Assembly (NCBI RefSeq): GCF_014863585.1
Contig: NZ_CP062253.1
Location: 3,312,501 to 3,376,500 of the forward strand
Length of the DNA: 64,000 nucleotides
Source of the DNA: Pseudomonas gozinkensis
GTDB taxonomy: Bacteria > Pseudomonadota > Gammaproteobacteria > Pseudomonadales > Pseudomonadaceae
Direction of reading: 5' to 3'
Position 1 is the stretch's first letter, and the number at the start of each line of letters is the position of its first letter. Under the pieces are notes generated by a model. It searched no databases and was not told the DNA's origin. It was given only the letters and a program-made list of their open reading frames with translations. The position numbers and the translations under genes were made by a program. Shown one piece after another: positions 1-8,510 of this stretch.

Positions 1-387
1 TGGATGAAAGATGAAGCCGTTTTTTTGCCTGAATACGAGGCCGGTAAATTTGGAATCTGCACTCAGGTACGAAAAAGATACACCTCCACTATTTTGAGAA
101 TGGGGACTGGGGTTCCACGCCTTGTAGGCGGTAGACGGAACGGTAGAGCGAAGGATGATCCCGCGGCAGAGAAACGCGGGCATGGAAGCAGAACCACAAT
201 TCGCCCTTACATCCAGATATCGCGCGGTCAGAGCCGCTGCCACTGCTGGACCGCTTTGTGCCGCCGAGGAAACTGTACGGGGAACCGCTTTTTCAGTATC
301 CGGACTCTGTAATGATCCCTGCTCGTGAAGCTGACACGCTGCCAATGACAGAACGAGCATCAATCCGAGTGCAAGTTTCCCGTTCAT
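1..387 (-). CDS. Lipoprotein, possibly halovibrin-like (partial, runs off left edge)
   Basis: The first 129 codons of a minus-strand gene are present; the reading frame is open to base 1, so the 3' end lies outside the window. ATG at 387 is preceded by a GAGAGGATGG ribosome-binding site. The N-terminus has a lysine, a hydrophobic stretch and a LAAC lipobox with Cys18, so an outer-envelope lipoprotein is likely. The following region (ARYLDVRANCGSAS..PAFLC..., then SGGVSFSYL) resembles, from memory, a family annotated in pseudomonads as halovibrin-like secreted proteins. That assignment is tentative and the function is unknown. Two cysteines in the mature part (NCGS and FLCRG) could form a disulfide. 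The plus-strand ORF at 4-312 is its antisense shadow. Confidence 0.6.
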   Translation of the reverse strand, partial: MNGKLALGLMLVLSLAACQLHEQGSLQSPDTEKAVPRTVSSAAQSGPAVAAALTARYLDVRANCGSASMPAFLCRGIILRSTVPSTAYKAWNPSPHSQNSGGVSFSYLSADSKFTGLVFRQKNGFIFHP

Positions 388-594
388 GTTGCCATCCTCT
401 CATCTCGATTCGTTGACCGGTCCCTGTTCCCTTTTGCAGGGCCCGAGGGGCTTTCGCCGAGATTCAAGCAACATTGTGCGCAACTGGATAGCTGTCAAAG
501 TTGACAGGTTAAAACACTGAAAAAGCAGCCTATGATTGAAAGTTGGCCGCTAGTGGAGTGCGACCGTCTGTCTGATTCGACAGGTAGCAGGATG

Positions 595-2265
595 TCAGCC
601 GCGAATCATTTCCCGCACCTTTGCCGTCAGCAGGTCGAAGGTGAATGGCTTGGTGATCATCTGCATGCCCGGATCGAGAAACCCCCCGCGCACGGCGGCG
701 TGTTCAGCGTAACCGGTGATGAACAGAACCTTCAGATCGGGCCGGTATTGTCGGCCGATTTCTGCCAACTGCCGACCGTTCATGCCCGGCAGGCCGACAT
801 CGCTGATCAGCAGGTCGATTCGCTGGGTCGAGTCAAGGATGGGAACGGCACCGTCAGCGTCACTGGCTTCGACAAATCCATAACCCAACTCACTTAATAC
901 CGCACTGACCAGCACGCGCACGGCCGGGTCGTCTTCGACGATCAGCACGGTTTCGCCTTCAACGGCGTCAGGGGCGTGCTCCATATCGATCGGGGTGTGG
1001 GGCAGGGATTCACCCTGGAAGCGCGGCAGATAGAGTTTGACCGTGGTGCCTTGGTCAATTTCGCTGTCGATCGCGACATGCCCGCCGGACTGCTTGCTGA
1101 AGCCGTAGATCATCGACAGACCAAGCCCCGTGCCCTGACCAATCGGTTTGGTGGTGAAAAACGGATCGAACGCGCGATTGATGACACTTTCCGGCATGCC
1201 GCAGCCATTGTCGCTCACGCTCAGCACCACATAATCGCCGGGCTCCAGATTGCTGTAAGCGGCGGTGAAATCCTGCCCCAGCACCTGATTACCCGTCTCG
1301 ACCACCAGATTGCCGCCATCGGGCATCGCGTCGCGCGCGTTGATTACCAGGTTGAGCAGGGCGCTTTCCAGTTGATTGGGATCGGCCTCGGCTACCCACA
1401 ATTGTTCATGCAGGCGCATGTCCAGCTGAATGCTTTCGTTGAGGCTGCGTTGCAACAGTTCGCCCATCGATTGCACCAGATCGTTCATCTGCACGGCTTT
1501 GGAGTCCAGCGACTGGCGCCGGGAGAATGCCAGCAGGCGATGCGTCAGGCCGGCGGCGCGGTTGGCGGAGGTCACGCCGAGGTCGATCAGGCTGTCCAGA
1601 TCGTCGAGACGACCGCGTGCGAGGCGCCGGCGCAGCAATTCGAGACTGCCGATGATGCCGGTCAGCATATTGTTGAAGTCGTGGGCGATACCGCCGGTGA
1701 GCTGGCCGACCGCTTCCATCTTCTGCGATTGACGCAACGCTTCCTCGTTGTGACGCAACTGAGCCGTGCGTTCTTCGACTTGCTGTTCGAGGGTCTCGAG
1801 GGTCGATTGCAGGCGCCGCTCGCTCTCGCTCAGATCGATCAGACGATCGCGAGCCTCGTATTGTCGTCGCCGGCCGCGCAGAGCGGCGGAAATCAGGCTG
1901 ACCAGCGTCGCGGGATGGAAAGGACGTTCAAGAAACGTCACGTTGCCCAGCAACTCACTGAGCTGTGAAGAGGGGCCTTGTTCGGGGCCGCCATGATGGG
2001 TCAGCAATACGATCGGCAAGTCCGACCAGGCAGGCTGCTGTTCCAGATACAGCAACAAGGTTTCCAGTTCCGGGCCACGCAAGGCCTCGGCGGCGATCAA
2101 CAGCAGGCCGGCTCCCGGCTCCAGCTCGCTGCACAGGCTGGCAAGATCGGAAGTGACCAAGCCGCCATAACCGGCCTCATTAAGGATCATCAGCGCAATC
2201 TGGCTGTCGCGACCCAGGGGCGCCAGGATCAGCGCCCGTTCCGACAGCGGTACGTTGACGGTCAC
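595..2265 (-). CDS. Hybrid histidine kinase with degenerate N-terminal receiver and C-terminal receiver
   Basis: A 556-residue cytoplasmic sensor kinase with no membrane segment. Residues about 9-130 look like a receiver fold, but the usual phosphoacceptor region reads LLLIAAEAL with no aspartate, so it is probably degenerate. A coiled coil (about 140-180) leads to the HisKA box GGIAHDFNN with His195. An HATPase domain with N, G1 (DNGCGM) and G2 (GTGLGLS) boxes follows. A true receiver ends the protein with Asp489 in ISDVGLPGMNG. The start overlaps the stop of the upstream KaiC-like gene by four bases (2262-2265), implying coupled translation. The kinase probably acts with that ATPase; the signal and output are not visible. 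The phosphoryl group may stay on its own receiver or pass to an external partner. Confidence 0.9.
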   Translation of the reverse strand: MTVNVPLSERALILAPLGRDSQIALMILNEAGYGGLVTSDLASLCSELEPGAGLLLIAAEALRGPELETLLLYLEQQPAWSDLPIVLLTHHGGPEQGPSSQLSELLGNVTFLERPFHPATLVSLISAALRGRRRQYEARDRLIDLSESERRLQSTLETLEQQVEERTAQLRHNEEALRQSQKMEAVGQLTGGIAHDFNNMLTGIIGSLELLRRRLARGRLDDLDSLIDLGVTSANRAAGLTHRLLAFSRRQSLDSKAVQMNDLVQSMGELLQRSLNESIQLDMRLHEQLWVAEADPNQLESALLNLVINARDAMPDGGNLVVETGNQVLGQDFTAAYSNLEPGDYVVLSVSDNGCGMPESVINRAFDPFFTTKPIGQGTGLGLSMIYGFSKQSGGHVAIDSEIDQGTTVKLYLPRFQGESLPHTPIDMEHAPDAVEGETVLIVEDDPAVRVLVSAVLSELGYGFVEASDADGAVPILDSTQRIDLLISDVGLPGMNGRQLAEIGRQYRPDLKVLFITGYAEHAAVRGGFLDPGMQMITKPFTFDLLTAKVREMIRG

Positions 2266-3764
2266 AAGTTGTCATCCTTAAGCAGCGGATTGCTCGCGCC
2301 GAGGTAGGTCGGAACGCCACGCAATACACCCTGGAAGGCTTCCAGTGGCTCACCGATGGTCATGGCTTGGGAGGAAATGCGGTACTCACGGATTGTCGAT
2401 TCGTGACTGCCGGTACGTTTCTTGATGATCGAAATCGCCCGGCGAACCTTTCCGAGCGCTTCGAAGTAGCGCAGTAGTATCACGGTGTCGGCCAGATACG
2501 TGATGTCCACCGGCGCCTGCATGTCGCCGACCAGACCGTGCTGGGCGACGGTCATGAAGGTCGCGGCGCCCTTGCGGTTCAGGTACAGCAGCAATTCGTG
2601 CATGTGCAGCACAAGGGCATTCTCTTCCGGCATTGCCGCCTGGTAACCGTTGATGCTGTCGATCACCACGGTCTTGATGTCGCCCTCATCGACGCAGCGC
2701 CGCACACGGTGCGAGAACTCGCCTGGCGACAGTTCGGCGGCGTCGACCTGCTCGATCATCAGATTGCCGGTGGCCCGCAGGGCCTTGAGGTCGATACCGA
2801 TGTTTTTCATGCGCTCGAACAGCAGCTCCAGCTCTTCATCAAAGATGAACAGCGCAGCTTTTTCCCCGCGCTTCACCGCTGCGGCCGCAAAGATCATCGA
2901 GATCAGCGACTTGCCGGTACCCGCCGGGCCCAGAATCAATGTGCTGGAACCGGTCTCGATGCCGCCTCCCAACAGCGCGTCCATCTCTTTTATTCCGCTG
3001 GTCAGTTGCAGCCGTGGGTAATCGCCCCGGTGTTCGGCCGCTACCAGACGCGGGAAGACATGCACGCCATCGCCCATGATGGTGAAGTCATGATAACCAC
3101 CGCGATATTTCTGACCGCGATACTTGACCACCCTGACACGCCGTCGTTCGGCGCCGTAGTTGGGGGTCAGTTCCTCAAGCCGGATCACGCCGTGGGCCAC
3201 ACTGTGCACGGTCTTGTCGAGGGATTCGGTGGTCAGGTCGTCCAGCAGCAGCACTGTGGCGTCGTATCGCACGAAGTAATGCTTGATCGCCAGAATCTGC
3301 CGACGATAGCGCAGAGAACTTTGCGCCAGCAGGCGGATTTCCGAGAGGCTGTCGAGCACCACGCGCGTTGGCTTGAAGCGTTCGACCACTTCGAAAATCT
3401 GCTTGGTCGCTTCACCCAGCTCCAGATCGGAGGAGTACAGCAGGCTCTGCTGGTGCTCGGCATTGAGCAGGCTTTCCGGCGGAGTCAGTTCGAAAATATG
3501 GATGTTTTCGTCCAGCTCCCAGCCGTGGGACAACGCGCCCTGACGCAACTCTCGTTCGGTTTCCGACAGCGTGATGTACAACGAGCGCTCACCGGCACGG
3601 GCGCCGGCCAGCAGAAAATGTAACGCGACCGTGGTTTTACCGGTTCCAGGCTCGCCCTCCAGCAAGAAAACGTGACTGCGAGACAGGCCGCCGGCCAGGA
3701 TATCGTCCAGACCCTCAATGCCGGTGGCAGCTTTTGCACTGATCAACGCGTTCGATGTAGACAA
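2262..3764 (-). CDS. KaiC-like double-RecA-domain ATPase
   Basis: Two tandem KaiC/RecA-type P-loop domains are visible: the first has Walker A GEPGTGKT near residue 35 and the second has GPAGTGKS near residue 280. I chose the TTG at 3764, giving an N-terminus starting MSTSNALISAKAATGIEGLD, because a GAGAGGG ribosome-binding site sits six bases upstream. The longer ATG starts at 3779 or 3824 have no better site. KaiC is the cyanobacterial clock ATPase, but homologs in non-cyanobacteria occur without kaiA/kaiB and usually with a sensor kinase, as here. The gene overlaps the downstream kinase by four bases. An ATP-dependent signalling or stress role is likely by association; a clock function should not be assumed. 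Confidence 0.88.
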   Translation of the reverse strand: MSTSNALISAKAATGIEGLDDILAGGLSRSHVFLLEGEPGTGKTTVALHFLLAGARAGERSLYITLSETERELRQGALSHGWELDENIHIFELTPPESLLNAEHQQSLLYSSDLELGEATKQIFEVVERFKPTRVVLDSLSEIRLLAQSSLRYRRQILAIKHYFVRYDATVLLLDDLTTESLDKTVHSVAHGVIRLEELTPNYGAERRRVRVVKYRGQKYRGGYHDFTIMGDGVHVFPRLVAAEHRGDYPRLQLTSGIKEMDALLGGGIETGSSTLILGPAGTGKSLISMIFAAAAVKRGEKAALFIFDEELELLFERMKNIGIDLKALRATGNLMIEQVDAAELSPGEFSHRVRRCVDEGDIKTVVIDSINGYQAAMPEENALVLHMHELLLYLNRKGAATFMTVAQHGLVGDMQAPVDITYLADTVILLRYFEALGKVRRAISIIKKRTGSHESTIREYRISSQAMTIGEPLEAFQGVLRGVPTYLGASNPLLKDDNL

Positions 3765-3893
3765 AAAATGCCCTCTCATGACTAGGGGAAAACGAGGCAG
3801 CGGGCGCCGGACGCCGTTTTGCACTGCCTGATTACTTGACCTTATGCCGAGACCGCGGTTCCGATTTTCTTGCGGGATGTGTCGAGCAGGCAG

Positions 3894-4949
3894 CTAGAGG
3901 CCTTGCTGTAACGAGGGGTCGTCCGGGTTCATCTGCTCGAGCTGGGCCAGCAGAATCTGCACGTTCTGCAACTGGCCGCTTTCTTTCCAATAGTTGATCA
4001 GCAATACCCGCGCCCTGCGGTCGGCGGGGTGACGCTGGACGATTTCCTGCAACTGCTTTTGTGCTGCCTCCAGTTCTTCGGCGCTGTGCAGGGTCGTGGC
4101 GAGGTCGTAGCGGTAGTCCTTGTTGTCAGGCTCGAGCTCCACGGCTTTGGACAAACCGAGCAGGGCGTACTCGCGTTGATCGTGGTGCAGCAACCAGAGG
4201 CCCAGAGCGTGCTGCAGATAGGCCGAATCGGGCTGGGCCTTCAATTGTCTGGCGAGCAATTGTCGGGCGGCATCGCTTTGCCCCTGACGATCGAGCACTT
4301 CGATCTGCATCACCAGCGCGGGGAGATTGCCAGGGTCCAGGCGCAGGGTCTGCTCCAACGCCTCTTGCGCCTGTTTCAGTTCGGCGTTGTGCAGATAAAG
4401 GCGCGCCAGTTGAGCGTAATTGGCGGCGCTTTCCGGCTGGGCCTTCAGCGCCTGCTCCCACACGTCGATGCCTTGCTGCAACGGTGCGAAATACAGTCCC
4501 AGTTGATCCGGAGACAAACCCAGCAGGGCGTTGATTGCAGCAAAACGTACGGTCTGATCCTCATCGTCGAGCAATGGCCCCAGCAACAGACTGCGCTGGC
4601 CGCCCGGCACCAGACCGGTCACGCTTTTGATCGCCGCCAGCCGGACGTCCGGCGATTCGTTTTGCAGATCGGCATCCGCGAGCTTCAGAGCCTGCGGACT
4701 CGGGTAATTGGGCAGTTCCGCATGCAGCCATACGCGCCGCTTGACCGACAGATCCGGACGCCCCAGTTGTTGATACAGAACCCGAGCGGCACCCGGCTGG
4801 CCGGCACGCGCGGCGGCCAGCGCTTCGCTGTAGCCATGCTTGATCGCTTCCGGCACCACGGGCACGGTACTTCGCAGAGACAGCCAGGCCACGAAGAGGA
4901 CCAGCACAAGGCCGAGGCTGATGAGCAAATAGCGGCGAGACTGAGGCAT
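3894..4949 (-). CDS. Membrane-anchored HEAT/TPR-repeat protein
   Basis: A 351-residue protein with one N-terminal membrane segment (about residues 7-24) after a short basic stretch, so most of it probably faces the periplasm. Residues about 90-130 look like HEAT repeats (SPDVRLAAIKSV, DQTVRFAAINAL). From about 145 to the end there are several tetratricopeptide repeats, for example AQEALEQTLRLDPGNLPAL and LLGLSKAVELEPDNKDYRY. Such repeats form protein-binding solenoids. The same-strand KaiC-like gene follows after a gap of about 130 bases and could share a transcript. No enzymatic motif is visible and the partner is unknown. Confidence 0.8.
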   Translation of the reverse strand: MPQSRRYLLISLGLVLVLFVAWLSLRSTVPVVPEAIKHGYSEALAAARAGQPGAARVLYQQLGRPDLSVKRRVWLHAELPNYPSPQALKLADADLQNESPDVRLAAIKSVTGLVPGGQRSLLLGPLLDDEDQTVRFAAINALLGLSPDQLGLYFAPLQQGIDVWEQALKAQPESAANYAQLARLYLHNAELKQAQEALEQTLRLDPGNLPALVMQIEVLDRQGQSDAARQLLARQLKAQPDSAYLQHALGLWLLHHDQREYALLGLSKAVELEPDNKDYRYDLATTLHSAEELEAAQKQLQEIVQRHPADRRARVLLINYWKESGQLQNVQILLAQLEQMNPDDPSLQQGL

Positions 4950-5141
4950 GCGAATTTCCGAAACTTTCGTTTTGTAGCGGAGGTCGCAAGCTTCTGTCAG
5001 CTCGCGCCGTGAGTCAAACCCTCTGCCCGATATGACCTACCAAGGGCACTGAATCGGCCTACAACTTCTGTCGGCCCTGTAAACCGTCACGTCCTCCATG
5101 CAGTGTCTACGCTTGCAGAAGTTGTTTTGACGAGGCTACTC

Positions 5142-7277
5142 ATGCAATCCCTGTTTATTTATTTCAAGGCGGTGATCCACCCCAGCCAGGCAGTATTGCT
5201 GTTTGGGTTGCGAACCATCGCCGCCGGATTGCTGACGTTGTACCTGGCGTTCCTGTTCGATCTGGATCAACCGAAATGGTCGATCATGGCCGTGGTGATC
5301 ATCAGTCAGCCACTGGCCGGGATGGCGTTGGCACGCAGCTTCGGGCAAATCATCGGTACGACGCTGGGTGCGGTGGTGGCTGTGGTGCTGATGGCGATTT
5401 TTCCCCAGGCGCCGCTGCCGTTCATCACGACTTTGGCGCTATGGCTGGCCCTGTGCACGGCTGGCGGCACGTTGTTGCGTTACACCAGCTCCCAGGCGTT
5501 CGTGCTTAGCGGGTACACCGCCGTGGTGGTGGCGCTATTGGCGATTCCGGATCAGGACGGCACCTTTCTGCTGGCGGTGACCAGGGTCACCGAGACCTTG
5601 CTGGCGGTGGCGTGCGTGTGCGTGGTCAGTCTGCTGACGGCGCGGCCAGAGGCGGTGTCGCGCAATTATTTCGCGAAGGTCGATCAGGTGATCAGACTGG
5701 TCGCCACCCATGCTGCCGCCGTGCTTCGCACCGAAGAAAGCGAAGCGGACTTTCAGCGCCGACAAATGCAGCTGTTGGGGGAGATCAGCGCCCTTGAAGG
5801 TCTGCGTCGGCACTTGTATTTCGATGCTCCGCGTCTGCGCAGTGCCAACAATCTGGTGTTGTTGCTGGGTAATCAACTGATGCTGCTGACTTCGCGCCTG
5901 ACCGCATTGCGTCACCAGCGTGAATTGCTCACCGAGCGCTGGGAGGGCGATCTGCCGCTGGAGATCCAGCAGTTGCGCGCCGAAGAATTGGCACTGCTCG
6001 ACCAACTGGCACAGCAAGGTCGCTCATTGCCAGTCGAAGTGCGGCACCAGTTCGTCGCGCTGCAACAGCAATTCGAAGCGCTCGCCTACAAAGCCGAACA
6101 ACTGACGGAAGACATGAGCGCAACCCTGCGCTCGCTGGCCTGGGCATTACGCTGGGAGCAGGCGCGGCTATTACAGCAACTGGAACAGATTCTCGAACTG
6201 AGCGACGCCATACAGGAAGGGCGGGAAGCCAGCTGCATGTTCCGTGGCCAGTCCAGCCCTTTGCATCTGGATTTCACCCTCGCGACGATGAATGCCATTC
6301 GCGCCTTCAGTGCATTGCTGGTAGCGGGGTTGATCTGGATCGAAACCGCGTGGGACGGTGCGCGGGGCGGGATGATTCTGGTGGGCATTCTGTGTTCACT
6401 GATGGCTACTTTTCCACGTCCCCTGATCGCCGCACAGAGTTACGCCCGAGGGTTGGGGCTGGCCTTGGTGGTGTCGGCGATCTATCAATTCATGCTGGTC
6501 CCGGCGATCAGTGATTTCGAAATGTTGGCCTTGATGCTCGCACCTTTGCTGTATGTGATCGCGGTCGGACTCTCCAGCCCGGCCACCGCCGGCATCGGCA
6601 TGGGCCTGGGGCTGTCGAGTTTCCTGATGCTCGGCCCGCAAAATGTCGGCACCGGGCAGAACACCGCCATTCAGTGGTTCGAATTTGCCGGGGCCTACGT
6701 CAGTGCGGCGATGCTGGCGCTGATCGTCTACGCCTGGATTTTCCCGTTCCGTCCGGTGCTGCGAATCCGCCGCTTTTACAACGAGGCACGGGAGCAGGTT
6801 TACCAACTGACCAAAAGCCCGGCCACCGACGAACAGCAGTTCGCCTTTGAAAGTCGCATGGTCGATCGCCTGACCTCGATGCTGGGGGTGTTGCCGGCCG
6901 CCAATGATCGGGACATGCAGCGTCTGTATGAAATCAGTCTTGCCTGTGTAGCACTGGGCGTGGCCATGCACCAGCTCAGGCAACAAGCGCAGAACAACGC
7001 CTTGCTCACGGACGCTTTCGGTCGGCAGCTGTCAACGGCACTGCGGCAGACCGGCCGTTTCGTCGCCGGCCGAACGGACGTGCACCTGACACCGCTGCTG
7101 ACAATGCTGCATGCGCTCGGCGATGAGCTGGATGCACTGCATGCCGCCACCCATGAACACTTGTGGTCGGTGTTTCGCATGCGCGTAGCCCTGTTGATCG
7201 TGGTGTCGTTTCTGGAGCGACATGGCAACGATTTACAGCCCGACAGTTCTGAAGGGGAGCCCGTCCTTGCCCATTGA
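5142..7277 (+). CDS. FUSC-family inner-membrane efflux protein (AaeB type)
   Basis: A 711-residue inner-membrane protein of the fusaric acid resistance (FUSC/AaeB) family. It shows the typical duplicated layout: an N-terminal block of membrane helices (about 15-170), a large soluble stretch rich in Leu/Gln/Arg (about 180-375), a second helix block (about 385-550) and a C-terminal soluble domain. The start at ATG 5142 follows a GACGAGG site; an in-frame upstream start at 5103 lacks one. The gene overlaps the next ORF, and the three genes to 8452 form an AaeB-AaeX-AaeA-type operon expected to export aromatic acids or related compounds. The substrate cannot be read from the sequence. Confidence 0.9.
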   Translation: MQSLFIYFKAVIHPSQAVLLFGLRTIAAGLLTLYLAFLFDLDQPKWSIMAVVIISQPLAGMALARSFGQIIGTTLGAVVAVVLMAIFPQAPLPFITTLALWLALCTAGGTLLRYTSSQAFVLSGYTAVVVALLAIPDQDGTFLLAVTRVTETLLAVACVCVVSLLTARPEAVSRNYFAKVDQVIRLVATHAAAVLRTEESEADFQRRQMQLLGEISALEGLRRHLYFDAPRLRSANNLVLLLGNQLMLLTSRLTALRHQRELLTERWEGDLPLEIQQLRAEELALLDQLAQQGRSLPVEVRHQFVALQQQFEALAYKAEQLTEDMSATLRSLAWALRWEQARLLQQLEQILELSDAIQEGREASCMFRGQSSPLHLDFTLATMNAIRAFSALLVAGLIWIETAWDGARGGMILVGILCSLMATFPRPLIAAQSYARGLGLALVVSAIYQFMLVPAISDFEMLALMLAPLLYVIAVGLSSPATAGIGMGLGLSSFLMLGPQNVGTGQNTAIQWFEFAGAYVSAAMLALIVYAWIFPFRPVLRIRRFYNEAREQVYQLTKSPATDEQQFAFESRMVDRLTSMLGVLPAANDRDMQRLYEISLACVALGVAMHQLRQQAQNNALLTDAFGRQLSTALRQTGRFVAGRTDVHLTPLLTMLHALGDELDALHAATHEHLWSVFRMRVALLIVVSFLERHGNDLQPDSSEGEPVLAH

Positions 7278-7467
7278 TTTCGAGATCGGCGGCGTTTACC
7301 TGCCTCCCATCGCACAGGCCCTGCTACTGGCCATACCGGTTTTTCTGCTGCTCGATTGGGGTTTGCGCCGGCTTGGCGTCCTGCGTTTTGTCTGGCACGA
7401 GGCGCTGTTCGAAGGCGCCTTGTACGCCTGTGTATGCGCCGCACTGATTTTGCTGATGGGAGCCTGA
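7267..7467 (+). CDS. DUF1656 family small membrane protein (AaeX type)
   Basis: A 66-residue protein with two hydrophobic segments (about 15-32 and 45-65). It begins PIDFEIGGVYLPP, the usual N-terminus of DUF1656 proteins. I chose TTG 7267 because it gives the family-typical length and has an AAGGGGAG site; a start at 7222 would add 15 unrelated residues. It overlaps the end of the FUSC gene by 11 bases and lies just before the membrane-fusion gene. Members are nearly always found between FUSC and HlyD partners, but their exact role is unknown. Confidence 0.85.
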   Translation: MPIDFEIGGVYLPPIAQALLLAIPVFLLLDWGLRRLGVLRFVWHEALFEGALYACVCAALILLMGA

Positions 7468-7471
7468 AACC

Positions 7472-8452
7472 TTGAAGACGTTGCTCACTCGATTGACGAC
7501 ATTGGCGGTGGTGCTGCTGGCGATCGTGCTCGGCTGGTTTGCCTGGGAGCATTACACCAGGGCGCCGTGGACGCGGGACGCGCGGGTGAGGGCGGATGTG
7601 GTGACGCTGTCGGCAGACGTCTCGGGCCGCATCGTCACGCTCTCGGTGCAGGACAACCAGCATGTCGACAAGGGTCAGTTGCTGCTGGAGATCGATCCGG
7701 CTCGCTACAGCCTCGCCGTCGAGCATGCGAAACGCTCGGTGGAGGTCTCGAAGGCCACGCTCGGGCAGTCGCAAGCGGCCATTGTCGCCAGCGAGGCGCT
7801 GCTCAAACAACGCCAGAGCGAAGAACGCCGCCGACGCACGCTCAAACAAGGGTTCGCGATTTCCGGGGAAGAGTGGGAGAAGTCCAGCACCGATGTCGCG
7901 GTAGCCCAGGCCGATCTGTTGCGCAATCAGGCGAATCTCGGTTTGGCCGAAGCCAACGTGCAGTTGGCGATTGCCGCGCTGACCCAGGCTGAGCTGGATC
8001 TGCAACGCACCCGAGTCGAAGCGCCGGTCAGCGGTTATGTCACCAATCTGTTGACCCGACAGGGGGATTACGCAGTGGCCGGCGGCGCCTTGCTGGCGCT
8101 GGTGGACAGCAGCTCCTTTTATGTCAGCGGCTATTTCGAGGAAACCAAGTTGCCAAGGATCGAGGAGGGGGATCGGGTGCGGATCGAATTGATGAGCGGG
8201 GAAAAATTCGGCGGCACCGTGCAAAGCATCGCCTTCGCCATTGCTGACCGGGAAAACGCGCAAGGCAGCCGATTGCTCGCCAACATCAACCCCAGCTACA
8301 CCTGGGTGAAACTGGCGCAACGGGTACCGGTGCGGATCGGCATCGATCCCGATTACGCAGGCAAGGACCGACTGAGAGCCGGCACTACCGCGACGGTCAC
8401 AGTGCTGGAAAACCGAGAACGACAGGCACAAAAAAGCCCCGCGACCGAATGA
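7472..8452 (+). CDS. HlyD/EmrA-type periplasmic adaptor of the FUSC pump (AaeA type)
   Basis: A 326-residue membrane-fusion protein starting at TTG 7472, four bases after the DUF1656 stop, with GGGAG upstream. An N-terminal anchor (about 8-25) is followed by the family signature YTRAPWTRDARVRADVV, a biotinyl-lipoyl-like half (VSGRIVTLSVQDNQHVDKG), a coiled-coil hairpin (about 85-165), the second lipoyl half (RVEAPVSGYV) and a beta-barrel domain. It should link the FUSC pump to an outer-membrane channel. No channel gene belongs to this operon; the nearby OprN-like gene is convergent, so any shared use of it is speculation. Confidence 0.9.
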   Translation: MKTLLTRLTTLAVVLLAIVLGWFAWEHYTRAPWTRDARVRADVVTLSADVSGRIVTLSVQDNQHVDKGQLLLEIDPARYSLAVEHAKRSVEVSKATLGQSQAAIVASEALLKQRQSEERRRRTLKQGFAISGEEWEKSSTDVAVAQADLLRNQANLGLAEANVQLAIAALTQAELDLQRTRVEAPVSGYVTNLLTRQGDYAVAGGALLALVDSSSFYVSGYFEETKLPRIEEGDRVRIELMSGEKFGGTVQSIAFAIADRENAQGSRLLANINPSYTWVKLAQRVPVRIGIDPDYAGKDRLRAGTTATVTVLENRERQAQKSPATE

Positions 8453-8467
8453 TACGCGGGGCAAAAA
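8430..8467 (-). terminator. Intrinsic terminator of the mexEF-oprN-like operon
   Basis: An 8-bp perfect stem (8436-8443 with 8455-8462, GCCCCGCG/CGCGGGGC) is followed on the minus strand by a run of six T. It lies about 45 bases past the oprN-like stop and overlaps the last codons of the convergent adaptor gene. Confidence 0.75.
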
Positions 8468-8510
8468 ATTTGGTTGGTTGCGGCCAACCAAAGGAGCTCT
8501 TTAAAAACTG

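Noticed and set aside
4..312. 102-codon plus-strand ORF
   Set aside because: It is antisense to the lipoprotein gene at 1-387, which has a lipobox and a good ribosome-binding site.
6800..8491. 563-codon minus-strand ORF opposite the FUSC operon
   Set aside because: The three plus-strand genes have family motifs and ribosome-binding sites; this frame has neither.
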